Below, piece by piece: positions 23,984-36,137 of a stretch of DNA of 64,000 nt (position 1 is its first letter; every line of letters starts with the position of its first letter). Origin of the DNA: Cavia porcellus (taxonomy: Eukaryota; Chordata; Mammalia; Rodentia; Caviidae). The stretch is from NCBI RefSeq assembly GCF_034190915.1, contig NW_026947489.1, positions 59,706,001 to 59,770,000 on the forward strand, written 5' to 3'. A program made the translations under genes and the position numbers. The notes under the pieces were generated by a model. The model saw only the letters and a list, made by a program, of their open reading frames with translations, ran no database searches and had not been told where the DNA came from.

Positions 23984-25573
23984 GTAGCTTGGACTCGGGC
24001 ACATGGGGCTTCCCTCCTCTGGGCCCCACTTGTGGGACAGGGTTGCACCCCTCAGCACACAGAGGACCTGGGGTGGGGTAGCTCTAACATTTGGAGAGGA
24101 GCCTGAATACCTGAACCTTCATTCAGTTTGCCTGCTTTGGTTGGATGAAAGGCCTCTCCACACTGCTTCGCCCCCTCTTGACAATGGGTGGGCGTCACAG
24201 TCTTTCCTTGAATCTGTATCCAAGTGTGGACTTGAGGGTCATTCTCAGTGTTAGAGTATAGCAGCATCCGGATTGGGGCTGGTGGGCTGGGATGGGAGCT
24301 AGTGTACTGTCCTCGTCTCTTGCACACTTGCTGTGCAACTTTGCACAAGCTCCATGAACTCTGAGCAAGCTGTGAATTTCACAGAGGTGCACAGAGCCTG
24401 GACAGAGCTAGACCTGAGGTCTCTGTCAGCATAGAACCCTGTTACCTATCCCAGAACTGAGAAGGCCCTGGGTGCTTCTGCCTGGATGGCAGAAGAAGAG
24501 GGACCAAAGATGCCTCCTAGATGCTTCCCAGATCAGAGGACTTGAGGCTACTGCCTGAAAGTCTGGGTGGGGCCAGTGCCTGTAAGCCTCTGTCCAATGC
24601 AGGGAGGGCAGAGGAGCCTAGATGCATGGCCATCTCCCCTCAACCCTCTGGGCTCCCGCCTGAGAATATAAAGCTGGCCCACGGGGTGCAAGTGGCAGGA
24701 TAAACCCCTGGTGAGTGCCTGTGGTCATACACTTGCACACCTGCTAGGGTCCTTGGAATACAGCCACTGAGTCTGTGTATAAAGAGAAAACACCCTGTTT
24801 AGCCTGTGTACAGCAAATAGCACCAGATGTCACCTTCGACCCATGAAAGTCTCGGCTCTGCAAAGGTGGGCTCGATGCTGGAGTCTGTGGTTACAGTGGC
24901 CTCTTCCTGAGCTGACGTGCAATGAAAGCTTCTCCCAGGATACATGCATCCCCTGTAGGGGGACTCAGAGCCCTTCTCACATGACACTATACTTGACCAG
25001 GGCAGTCCCTGTGGTATCCACAAACTCATCCCTATCTACCCAACTCCATGCTGGGGAGACAGCACTGTTTACATCCCTCACCATCCACTGGGAAGCAGGT
25101 TTGGAAACAACCAGGGTCAGCTTGTGTCCCTGGACTTCTGCCCTTTATGAAATTATTCCTGTTCTCAAGTTACCTATTGTTCATTCGGAACATGGCACAC
25201 AGGGAGGCATAGCACTAGGGGGAAGCACAAAGCAACAGCACACTGTCACATGCTCAGAGCAGCACACTCACACACTCAGGGCTGAGTGTGCCCTCCCAGG
25301 CTCAGAGCTGAGCCATAGGTGTGCAGGTACGAGCCCAGCTGTTCCAGGAGCACAGATGCTGAAAACTCCAAGAGGGGAGGGGGCTGAGCATGGTGGGATC
25401 GAGCTGGGTGATTCTGGCACCCCAAGCAGATAGGTGGGAGTGAGGCCCAGTGAAGGCAGTGGCAGGGTCCTTGTAAAAGAGATGTCACTTGGCTTGAGCA
25501 CTCACCGGGAGTCTGACCTTGACCACAGACGGTGCCCCACTTCCTTGGTTCATTCTGGGTCCTTGTCTTCCAG
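23984..25573 (+). other. DPP6 intron, 1590 bp, phase 2
   Basis: There is no recognisable repeat. A 196-codon + strand ORF from 24843 to 25433 has no family resemblance, uses frames unrelated to the flanking exons and is treated as chance. Confidence 0.85.
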
Positions 25574-25692
25574 TGCCAACACAGTGGGCAACTTCAACAG
25601 GCAGTGCCTGTCGTGTGACCTGGTGGAGAACTGCACCTACTTCAGCGCCTCCTTCAGCCACAGCGCTGACTACTTCCTGCTGCAGTGCGAAG
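25574..25692 (+). CDS. DPP6: DPP6 exon 6 of 8 in window (cysteine-rich propeller end)
   Basis: This 119-bp exon finishes the serine codon and reads 39 codons, [20 protein letters not shown] then [19 protein letters not shown]. It corresponds to TCLSCELNPERCQYYSVSFS in DPP4. The CLSC motif fits the C527-C530 disulfide, and NC together with QC fits the C536-C554 disulfide. The asparagine before the third cysteine forms an NCT sequon (N535 equivalent). The last base G starts the glycine codon of the conserved GPGVP motif. The acceptor is ttgtcttccag and the donor GAAG|gtgagt. Entry is phase 2 and exit phase 1. A 27.5-kb intron follows. Compared with the human sequence as I recall it, ADY and LQCE differ from MDF and LKCE. 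Confidence 0.98.
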
Positions 25693-26111
25693 GTGAGTGG
25701 CTGCTGCCTGGCCACAGCTGGGTGCTGGGTGCGCGTGGACATGGTGAGAAGGTGCAGCTCATGGTGGAATGGGTGCAGATCCCCATGGGACACTCCTGAG
25801 CACCTACTCACTCATCTTCAGAAGACACAACATTCGGGGCACCTTGCCCCTGCTAAGGTGACCACTCCCAAAATCCGCTTCACATTCTCTATAAGATAGT
25901 TGTGGTATCCCACACATCAGCAAACCTGGATAATCTAGAAAAGTAATAAAGCAGTTTCAGAGATCAACTTTTCCAGCATATAAAGAATGGAGTTGTACAA
26001 GTAATCTCAGAAAAATATTTCCTGCGACCCAGCTCCTTGATAATTTATCCTTATCACATGTATGTCCTATCAGACCAATCATGATACACAGAAGAGCCCC
26101 CGGAAGTAACA

Positions 26112-26345
26112 GTAACAGAGAAGATGGACCTGGGTTAGAATCTGGGCTCTACCACTTACGGTCTCTGTGACCTTGGGCACACCAGTTAATCTTGCTAAAC
26201 ACACTGAGTCTTTGTGAGGCACTGGTGTTTACCTGTAAAGTCACTGGGAGAGGGAACTGCACTAATGCTTGGAGGGTGCTTATTGTGTACCTGAGGCACA
26301 GCAAGTGCTTGGTAAATGTAACTAATTTATCTTTATTATCGTAAT
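26112..26345 (+). mobile_element. MIR SINE, nearly full length
   Basis: The stretch contains ACCTGGGTTAGAATCTGGGC, CTACCACTTACGGTCTCTGT, GTGACCTTGGGCA and GTGCTTGGTAAATGTA, the ordered blocks of the ancient mammalian MIR consensus. Confidence 0.88.
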
Positions 26346-27469
26346 TGCTATTGTGCTAGTAATCTCTTCAAAACTTCTGGATGTCTACTTGCTATAGACT
26401 CAAGGTGCAAAGTTGGGGCTGAGTCGAGAGATGGTAAATTTCCATGAAATGACAATCGGCATGTGTTGTGTGACTCCCAAATCAGAGTGTGCATTCTCAC
26501 ATTCCACTGAGCGGGGTTGGAGTCCCTGTGCACTCACCAGCAGGTTAGCAAGTTAATGGAGTGACCACTGGTGCCAGAGCGACAGGAGACTAGATCATCC
26601 GCCTATGGACATAGGGAAGAGAGGTATGGTGGCCTCGGGAGTGCACATAGCCAGATTTCTCCTTTCGCTGGTTCTCGACCAGTGCTATGTGATAACCACA
26701 CTTCCTTGGGTTTCCTTAGCCTATGCCTGTTCCTGTCTGTGTCGCCCCACCTGCATGAGTGTCCTGTACTCCCAGGTGTCTGTGTATATCTGGCCACTGG
26801 GAAGTGTACACTATGGCACTCGTGTATCATGTTACCCCTGCCTGAGCTCCAGTCATTACAGAGCATTGAATAAGGCTGGGATAAATCACAGGGACCAGGG
26901 TGCCAACTCTGTTTGACGTTACTGACTGTGCTACTATGGTGAAAAGGGTCCTAAGGCTGACTCCAGGCTCAGTGACAATGGAAGGTGTGGGAGTGGATTG
27001 GTGATGTCATGGAAGTCCTGAGGGACAGGTTGGTGATTTCTGCCAACCACACAAGTGAGGAGGAGGTCGCAGCCACATGTCACGTGTCTGTCACATTTGG
27101 TGCAATCCTGAGAATAATGAACACTAAATGATAAAGTGTCACATTCCACGCAGTCTGACACGGGACCTGTCTGAGAGTTAAGCTGTATCCTAAAATTTAT
27201 CTCATAATGCTGATTGGGGTAGGATAGATTGGTTTTTTGAAAGAGAAGTAAACTAAAGCATTCTGGTCCAGCAAGGTAAAAAATGACAATGTGTCATAAA
27301 GAGACACACGCACAGTGATTGCTGCTAAAAGGAGTGAAAGTGACCAATTCAGAGATTTCCCTGCAGGCAGCCCGTACTCACGCTGCCATCTGATGGGCAC
27401 CTCTGATTCTCACACAGGTTTCAGACCATGCAGGAAGATTTGCCATGTTCCTTCGCCGAGCTCCAGGGA

Positions 27470-27835
27470 CATCATGGACCTGAGGTGTCCCTGAAAAGGC
27501 CTGCCTGCTGAAGGCTTGGTTGCCTGTCCATAGTGCTGTTAGGGAGCAGTGGGACATTTAGTAGGAAGGCCTGGTGGAAGGAAGTTAGATTATTGGGGTG
27601 TACACTGGAAGGGATGTTGAGACCACTCCCTCATCTTCCTGTTAGCCTTCACTTCAGACCACAATGAGATGAGCATCTTCATTCTTTCACCCTGATCCCC
27701 AAAAATCAATGACACCAAGTAACCATGGACTGAGCACTCCGCAATCATGAGCCAAAATCAACCCTCCTTATCAACTGGTTTTCTCGGGTGCTTTTTACAG
27801 TCAAGAAAATCCACCTCACTGTAGGATTAATACTA
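27470..27835 (+). mobile_element. LTR, MaLR-like family, plus strand
   Basis: The order GAGGTGTCCCTGAAAAGGCC, TGCTGAAGGCTTGGTTGCC, CAATGAGATGAGCATCTTC, ATGAGCCAAAATCAACCCTC and GGTTTTCTCGGGTGCTTTTT matches a rodent solo-LTR family of TGTTATGG type. The family name is uncertain (ERVL-MaLR or similar). Confidence 0.6.
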
Positions 27836-30800
27836 GTCCTTCCCCTTAGTGTGCAGACCAATGGCTTGTCCAGTGCACCCTTTTACAGCCTGCCCCAATG
27901 TAGAACTTGTTAATAATTCATGGCTGATTGTGAATGAGTAGCCCCAGAGCTAGAAAATAATAAAGAACCTGTACCCCATTGATAAAGCCATATCATTAAC
28001 TTCAAACCTGCAGGAAGAATCAGTTCCCAGAAGGAAATCTGAAAATGAATGATTGGATTCTACAGCCACCTAATTCTCCAGACCATCACTTACACTGAGT
28101 TTCCAGGACATTAACCTCAGCTGCCCTTTGTAATTTTGAATTTGTCCAAGTAAATGTTTAAAACCAAGCATGTGGCTCCTTGGAGCATTGCTAGTGTGTT
28201 TGTGAGTAGGAACATCTGTTCCATCTCTCAGACATTTGGAGCAATTCCCTATGAGACAGCCATACCAAGAACAGGTTGTATCATTAGTGTAAGTTTCATG
28301 AATATTTTGGACGATGTAACCTCTTCTGTAAGCACAGCCCAGCTCCAAGAATCACACTGCAGGAGCCACACTGCCTATTAACACTCAAGTAGATGTCTCC
28401 ATGGAAAAGAAACTTCTCACCATCCTCCTAGACACCTGTCCTGTCACTGGGCTGGTGATGGGTACACTGATACTTATGATGATATACTTTCTGTGTCAAC
28501 AGACATTTTAAGTAAAAAAGAAATAGTGGCATCAGTCCTGGTCAATAATGCTTCCAGAATCTTCCTTTCATTTTGGTGGCCTGGGCTCCAGATGACAAAA
28601 GCCTGCATGTAACAAGTCATCTCACCCTGGTGAGCTCCCTCCAGGCAATTCATTTTGCTCCTCTCTGGAAATAACCAGATCCTGCACAGCCATTTCTTGA
28701 TAGAAGGAATATAAAATAAACAGTATCCCTGGGCTACCAGGAAGAGGCACCAGCAGACTAGAACATGGAAGGATTTTCCAAACTGAATATAAACGGTTCA
28801 CATGGAAATGAAGGCTAAGGATGAGGATGTGTTATTCAGCTGGCAAAGAGCATGATTATTAAATGTAGTGGCTTGTGTTCTCAGGGTGCTGTACCCTGGA
28901 GCTCCCATCAGTGCAGTCTCTGGGCCATTGGGAATGCTGGTGCAGGGCATACAGTCCTGCTGTCCCACCGGTGCCCCTGACCAGAGGAGACTTGGCCTTA
29001 AGATGTTGGAGAGGACCATGGGCCAGAGCTGGAGGGAAGCTGCATTGGCAGTGGCCTCAAGCACCAATGGGCAGCCTGTGTGGCCACCTCCAAGGTCTTG
29101 GTGCCAGAGTCTACAGGAAGCTGGGCCTCCCCAGCCTAGACCCTCTGCTGGCTGCACAGATCCAACCAAGAATTGCGATGTGTGCAGGAAACATGGGCAA
29201 GAGGCCTTGGATGAAGCCAGGAAAGGGGATCCAAGAATGTGCATTGTATTACAGACCCCTTCTGCCTGCTGCAGTGAAGCTGACTGCAGATATCCTCAGA
29301 GACCCCTGAAGGTATGATTCCACGTTGCAAGGGCAAGATGCTGTGAAAAGGAAGACAACCAGCTACTCCAGACTAAAAGTATTCAGCAAAGTTGTTTTTT
29401 AAAAGCTCAAATGGAGAGCTGGATCATGTGCCTGCCCCAGGAAGGCCCTAGGTACTGCCTGGCAGTTAGCAGTAAAGCCCTGTCCACTACTGTTATTTCC
29501 CCTCTGAGTGTTCTTGTTTTGACAAAATTATAACCAGAGCAATACCAAAGAAAAACAGCTGATGAATTTTCCAGAACAACATACAACTGAACTAAAAGGA
29601 AAATCCAGAGACAACTTGGAGTACTGTGAATAAGAGACCCAAGAAATGTGTTATGGTCCTGTGGCTCCAGAAAAAGAGACTGGGGAAAAATAAACTAAAA
29701 CACTGTGGCCAAAGCTGTCCTGAAGTTTGAGTCATAAGAGAGAAAAGATTTATTTAATATAGTCATAAAAATTTAAAATATTTCCTATTGAAATTTAACA
29801 ATCTCAAGGTTAAAAATTGCATAAAGAGTAGAAGGAGAAGAATAAAAGCATGAACTCTTTCCCTTTTCTTTCTTTCATCTTTTCTTGTTCTAAATATTCT
29901 GAATGATATCAGACTTCTCAGCTTCAAATCAACACACTGGCAACAATAGGCAAGGTCTTAATTGCTGGTGGTGGAAAATGACTTTTAACTTTCAGCCTTA
30001 TATTAATTCAGTTCTTGTTCCTGAAATGGACAGAAAAAGAAATTTGGGGACATTCAGTCAGAAAAAGAAATTTGTACCGATGGGGACAGTAAGACCACTT
30101 TGGTAGGTATAAAATGTGTCAACAGGGGTAAAAGTTACAGCCCTTATTTATCAGCTTCAACATCTGTGAAGTTCAGGTAAAATTTTCACAGAACCATGGC
30201 AGCACTTCTGTTGGAGGCTGTTCCTGGAAGGAATGTCTCTTCTTCTCTAGATGTTATTTCAATGCCTATGAAACTATAGACCCTTCCCAACCTTGAATGT
30301 ATCACACAACCTCCAAGACACAGCTCTTTACTTCTCCTAACCACCCCTCTCCCTCCTCCCTTGGACTTTGGGATACTTCCTAACCATGTGCAGTAGACTC
30401 AGCACTGGGCCCCACTGTCCTTCCACAGAACTGAGGTTCTGCTGTGCCCACCTGCCCCTAAACACTCTGCTAATCTGGGCCTGGACACTGATGTTCAATG
30501 TGCTTGGCATAGCATACATGGAAAAGAGACAGGCTGCAAGGTTGAGAGATGCCCCCAAGGAAGAGAAGAAAACTGCAACCAAGGTCATACCCTCATAACA
30601 CTTGATTTCACTAATGGCATTTATATAGCCTTCAAAAACAGGGGACATTCACATTTAGGTAAAATACAGAAGACCACTGATCCCAATCACTGCCCCACCC
30701 CCAGGGGATGTATATGCTAGTAATGAACCCCTATAAAGCCACTAGTCAACAGGAGACTCACAGGAGGTGTTCATCCCACATGTGACAAACGTAAACACTT

Positions 30801-31111
30801 AGCAATTGCAGGATGAGAACAGCAGATCATCCTGGAAAAGAGCAGTCACCCTGAACCTTACCTTCTCCCCTAACACAGTGTGTACATTTGATAAAGATTT
30901 GATGCCCACAAGGACAAATGAAGTTTTTTTTTATAGCTAGAACAGATGTCTGTGTACCTGTTGCAGAAAGGAGCAATTGTTGGCTTAGCACTAGAGAAAA
31001 TAACTGTCTTCCTAAACCAATCTTTCTCTTCTAGAAATGAAGTTTAGTATCTGTGCTTGGTCAATACCCTATTTTAGAAAATGCTCCCTGACAATATTAG
31101 ATGTTGGTATT

Positions 31112-31469
31112 TGTCTTAGTTACTTTTCTTTTGTTGCTGAGACAGAATACCTTACACTCAACATGAAGGAAGGAAAGGTTTATTTCTCACAGTTTGGACA
31201 TTTCAGTCCATATTCAGTTGGCTCCAAGGCAAAGCGACATGGCTGAGGGGCAGCAGTTCATGGCCACCTCTGCAGCACAGCATGAACAGCAAAAAGGGAG
31301 AAGACATGCCTTCTTCCTACCCTTATAATGTATGCTCCACCCACTCAGGGGTGGAGCATTCACACCACCAATCTTAGTGCTGGACAATGAACCAATCACA
31401 AATGCTAGATTCAGCCTCATCCATGGTTGCATGAGACTTGGGGCGGGGAATCTGATATAAACCATAACA
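31112..31469 (-). mobile_element. Solo LTR, MaLR-like, minus strand
   Basis: The + strand begins TGTCTTAGTTACTTTTCTTT and GACAGAATACCTTACACTC, then AGGAAAGGTTTATTTCTCAC, and ends GATATAAACCATAACA, which is the reversed TGTTATGG start. It is about 358 bp with TG..CA ends, so it looks like a complete solo LTR. Confidence 0.68.
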
Positions 31470-31605
31470 TTATTTAATATTGATTCTTTGAACCACGATC
31501 CTTGCTGTCTTCTTGATAATGTCGCACTAAACTGATGTTTGACTGTCACTCTTTCATGCCTGGCTTCAGAATCACTGGTGGGTGGTATACAGCAGTCAGT
31601 TTGAT

Positions 31606-31715
31606 GGCTGGTGTTTGATGGTCATGTTGGGTGGCTGGTGTTCCAGGATCATCATTGGGTGGTTGGAGTTTGGGGCCACTGTTGGATGGCTGATGTTCTG
31701 CCATTATGCGATGGA
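31606..31715 (+). repeat. 27-bp minisatellite, about 4 units
   Basis: Units beginning GGCTGGTGTT, GGCTGGTGTT, GGTTGGAGTT and GGCTGATGTT start at 31606, 31633, 31661 and 31688. Confidence 0.7.
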
Positions 31716-32307
31716 CTAAGAAAGACTTATAAGAAGGAGGCTCTCCACATCTCCATCACACCTAAGGATGAGGAGGAAGTTGTGTGACAAAATAAGCCAT
31801 AGCAGCCGACTTCTCCACTACCACCTAACAACAACAAAGGATGAAGAGGGAGGTTTACAAAATGAATCTTAAGAAGACCCAAACCCCTTAAGAAGTCAAG
31901 GAGGCCAGCACCCCTTCTTTGTAGAAGATCATGAATGTACTTACGGGAGTCATACTCAAAACAAATGGAGCCAAGACATCTGGCTCAACATTAAAACTGC
32001 CTTCACTTCCACTGGGTTTGTTCTCCCAGAGAAGGTATTAGATAATGTCAGACAGCTGCTGAATGGTAACTCAACACTCTAAGCACATTTTGAAAGCCAC
32101 TTATTATGTAGCTCATAGCTGTTAAGTTCACACAACATGAGACAAAATGGACATGAATAGAGAGAACCTACAATCACAAAGTCAAAGCGCTCTATTAGAC
32201 ATCATTTCTTAGCCTATAATTTAAGTTATGGTGACAAGAGGGTTTTAAATTTCTATTACTTGTTTCTGCATAGAATAGTAATGCACACTATTTTTAGTCA
32301 GCTGTTA

Positions 32308-32325
32308 CAGGGTATAAAAGCCACA
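32308..32325 (+). promoter_or_regulatory. TATA-box-like site
   Basis: The sequence GGGTATAAAAGCC is an excellent TATA box with the usual GC flanks. It lies 2.6 kb upstream of the two exon-like ORFs on the same strand. It might be the promoter of a nested transcript or of a decayed LTR. There is no expression evidence. Confidence 0.3.
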
Positions 32326-34900
32326 GTGAAATCCACCCCTCTCGTGCACAGCACACTATCTGATGGATGTTGAAATGCTAAACCAGCTCTTCCTCACTCT
32401 CATCTTCATTTTTTTCATTCTTTCCTCTTCTCTCTCCCCTCTCTTCCTTCCCCTCTGTTTCCTGCCCACCCCCAGTTCAGTCCTAAGCCTTCAGCTGGCA
32501 CAGGACAGAGCAGACATCTTCCCAGAAGGGTAGCCTATTATGGGGTGGCTAAGCTATGCCAGGTGACAATGACACCCACCTACTGCTGCGGCACCTGGTG
32601 TGGGACTCAGAGTCCAAGCTTAATGAGGAGTGTCTCGGGGACTCACGGGTAGCAAGTAGTGGTAGGTATGGTAGAACATTTTTGACATTCAAGGGATAGA
32701 TCTCTCCTGGTTGGGGATAAGGGGGGAAGGCAGGACAGTAGCCTGGAACCCTCACTGGTGTCAGCTGGGCCCCGGGCAGTGATGCACTTACATCCCTGGT
32801 TTTCTGTGCCACATGGAGCTTCTAGTTGGCCCTGGTGCCAAGGTGTCCCTGAGACAGTTAGCAAAAGCCAGGCAGGTCATAACATGCATGGCAGCCCTGA
32901 GCAAGTGCTCTTAGCTCCCTGGATCTGGTGGTGCTGCCTGCCATGGGCTCGCAGAGGTGGCTTTTTTGTAGGAAACACGGGGGCCACGTTTGAGGAAGAC
33001 AACATTGGCCCCAGGTTCAGCCTCAGATCCTCGTAGCTCTTCACACTGGACTCACAGTTCTCCTCCAAGTTTAAAAGTCCCATAAAATCTTTTTAAAGCC
33101 ATGTAAATATTTAAAGAATAACTACACCATATGCCCAAAGAAGCCTCCCAGAGCATGCTGCTCTTCCCTTCTTATGGCTGTGGCTGTCAGCAAATGGCAA
33201 AATTTTACTATATTGAACAAGTTTACTCTCCATAGTTTTGTGAAGTTTCTTTAAAAATTTTTCTTAAAAAATGAGAAGTCAGGTACAAGAGGCTTTGCCT
33301 CAGTTATTCTGTCCACCTGAGTTTTTATCTTCTCTATAGATCTAGTGGGATTGTTTAACACCTGGTCAGATAAAGTGGGGCCTCTTTACCCACCATGTGG
33401 CTGAGAGACCCAGTGGAAACTAAGAATATCAGAGCTTCATTGTAACCTGTCATGGATGGTGTACGCTTGTCATCAGCAGGAGGCTACAGTAGGAGGTTCA
33501 AAGAGAACTCAAGAGCACCCTGCGCTTCATAGAAAGATCATGGTATAAGCTGACAGGGAGCTGTGGCCACCACTACCCTGCATCACAAGAGAAGGTCAGC
33601 TTGCCTTAGCCTAGGGAGATCCTGGCATTCAAATTACAGTTTGTACTGAACACTTATTGCCTCTGTGTCCCCATAAGGTCAGAAAAGCAGAAGTCAAGCC
33701 ATCATAAGTCAAGGATCACCTGTATCTTATGAACATAATTATGCTAAATTAGAACTTATGGAGAAAATCTAAAAATGTTTCCCCTGGGCCTTTAATGTAT
33801 TCAGATACATGTATACCCTGATACAACCCTCTTCTATATAGATTGCAAATACCTGTTTTAAAATGGTAATAAATCCTAAACTTGTCTCCTACTGACATTT
33901 CAATTTCAAAGTCAATAGCTTATGCATTAAATTTTTCAACCTTTTCAATTCTTTACATTGTCCTGAATGCAAATGCAGTCTCACCACCTTGCAAACCATG
34001 TTACCACCAATAGCGTACACAATCATGTTTCCAAATGCCTGGTCATTATCTACATGTGCCAGGGTGCCCAGTGCACTGACCGTACACCACACAGTGAGGA
34101 TGGAAAGTCCCCAGCAAGAAAGGACTGGACTGCTATACAGGTCTGAAACTCACCAACCATAGCCTCCTGATCATCTGCCAGTTGTACGCTGAGTTAGCAT
34201 CCTCTGGGTCTCATTGGGAGATAGATGACAAACAGAAGTGTGCCTCACTTATGTGTCTAGAAGCTGTGATATGCACAAGCAAGGGGATTGGCCAGCAGGG
34301 CTGTCCTTGCTTCATCCTCCATGGCAGAAGGTACCATGAGGGGAGAGAGGGAAGAGAAGGAAAACTCACCTCCACAGCAACCCTCCCCCACTCGGACTGT
34401 AACACCTCTGACAAGGCCCTCCAGCACTGCTTGATGGGAATCTGAGTTTCAGCATTCAAACTTGGGAGTGCACACTCAGACCCCAGAATTATGTGGGTGC
34501 CAAGTGCTGTCAAGCCTCCCATGGGTGGGACGATATTGAATTTCGAGCTACCGACTCCCCCTGGTCTGTAACTGGATGGTGGGGGTGTCTCCAGCATGCA
34601 CGCTCAAAGCCATCACAAGAGTTCTGCAAGGAACTTCTAGGAGAACTTCTGGAATGACTGCAACCTCAGCTGAGCCTTAGAAGACCAAGTCTTGAGCATT
34701 GAAGGCACTGGGCATACGGCCTTGTAAGAGTGAGGGTCAGCAGCTGCACCCCCAGGGTCATGTCAGCTTGTTCTGCCTGCTGTGAGTGGCACCCATACCA
34801 CTGCCTCTGCTAAGTGGCCATCCTCTGTACCCCTGCACTCCACACAGTGGGGCACACAGAGCCCTGTGACTCACCTGAGCCCCATGTCACCTTCTTTCAG

Positions 34901-35032
34901 TCTTGGACCAACAGTTACCTCGAGATTCATTCCATCTTGGGCTCCCTGCTGGACTCTGGAGTCCCTTTGGGAAGCCTGGTATGGGATAAGCCGAGTGTGA
35001 CAGAGGACTCCTCAGCTCTCCAGAGGCTCCAG
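34901..35032 (+). other. Exon-like ORF A in DPP6 intron, unknown gene
   Basis: A 132-bp segment bounded by a good acceptor (caccttctttcag) and a donor-like CAG|gtaatc. It reads 44 stop-free codons in one frame, SWTNSYLEIHSILGSLLDSG then VPLGSLVWDKPSVTEDSSAL and QRLQ. It does not match DPP6 or DPP10, and I do not recognise the family. The composition, leucine-rich with spaced hydrophobics, looks like real helical protein rather than random translation. It pairs in phase 0 with the segment at 35948. It could be an exon of a nested gene, a remnant of a duplicated gene with introns, or chance. Coding status is inference only. Confidence 0.35.
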
Positions 35033-35650
35033 GTAATCAGGAAGCCTTGGGCACCTCATGGAAGAACACTTCGTGAACCACAGGGAACTCTGGTTACAAG
35101 GTATACATGGGAGATCCCATGATTCCCTGAGAATCTCTGGCTGCTTAGGCTTCCAAGGTAAACTCTTAGTCTTCACTGGACAATGTCTCCCCTAAAGCCT
35201 TCCTCTCTGTCCATCATCTTGTGATATGGCTGGGCATTTCAGACTATGTGTCAGTCACAGGCATGCAAGGTTTGGGGCTTGTACAGCTCTCAGGGGCATG
35301 TTAGCAGTACATTTTCCTAAGGTGGGGACTTCCAGGGAAAATATCCATGCAGAAGAACATGAAGACTCCCTGCTGTGCCAATGACACATGGCCAGCCCTG
35401 GTCAGCAGGTGTCATTTAGATCCAGTCTCCCTGCCTGGAATCACAAAGCCCAAAAATACTCAAAGGCAGAGAGGAACTTCCAGAAAAACCCACAGAAGAG
35501 CTATTGCTTGGAAGTCTGAGGTACAGGAGACCCTAGGAATCCCGGCCCTGCCTTAGTCCAGGCATACAGTTCGAGGGCAGATAGAGCCTTGGTTTCAGGA
35601 GACAGAGTCATTTTCTCACTTTGGAAGGAGAAATGTCCACCCTAGCATCC

Positions 35651-35730
35651 TGTCCACCCTAGCAGGGCACTATGGGCATTAGCAATACCCTGTCCACCCT
35701 AGCAGGGCACCATGAGCATTAGCAGCTCTG
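35651..35730 (+). repeat. 40-bp tandem duplication
   Basis: TGTCCACCCTAGCAGGGCAC starts at 35651 and 35691, followed by near-identical ATGGGCATTAGCA and ATGAGCATTAGCA. It lies between the two exon-like ORFs. Confidence 0.88.
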
Positions 35731-35947
35731 GCACAACCAGCAAGGCAGGGTCAGCACTAAAGACACTGAAGCAACTCGCCTCTGTGTGAGGGCATCAGAC
35801 ACCCAGCTTAGGTGCAGGGAGGGGCAATGACCAGGCTCCATGGTGTAGGGAAGGAACTTGCAGATATCCCTGAAACATCTGTGGGCACGCCCCACACAGC
35901 ACTCAGGTGCCCAGAATATTCCATTCAGGAGTGACTTTGCTTTTCAG

Positions 35948-36137
35948 CACCTTGGCCAGTGGGAGGTGCTGGAGGAGGGCCTGACTCTTGTGGGCAGCTT
36001 GTTTGGCTCTGCAGCAGAGGCAAATCCACACCAGCTTGCCCTGGTCAGCTCCTGGCTGTGCCTAGTGATGGTCCTGACCTCGCAGCAGCCTGAGCAGCTT
36101 CTGCGCATGGTCTCCACACCCCAGCACCAAATTAGCA
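35948..36137 (+). other. Exon-like ORF B in DPP6 intron, unknown gene
   Basis: A 190-bp segment with acceptor tgcttttcag and a consensus donor gtgagt. In phase 0 it reads 63 codons plus one base: HLGQWEVLEEGLTLVGSLFG, SAAEANPHQLALVSSWLCLV and MVLTSQQPEQLLRMVSTPQH, ending QIS. Joined to the segment at 34901-35032 it gives 107 codons without a stop. The pattern of leucines and small residues suggests packed alpha-helices, perhaps HEAT-like, but I cannot name a family. No further exons were found with confidence on either side. It may be part of a nested gene, a decayed duplicate or chance. Confidence 0.38.
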
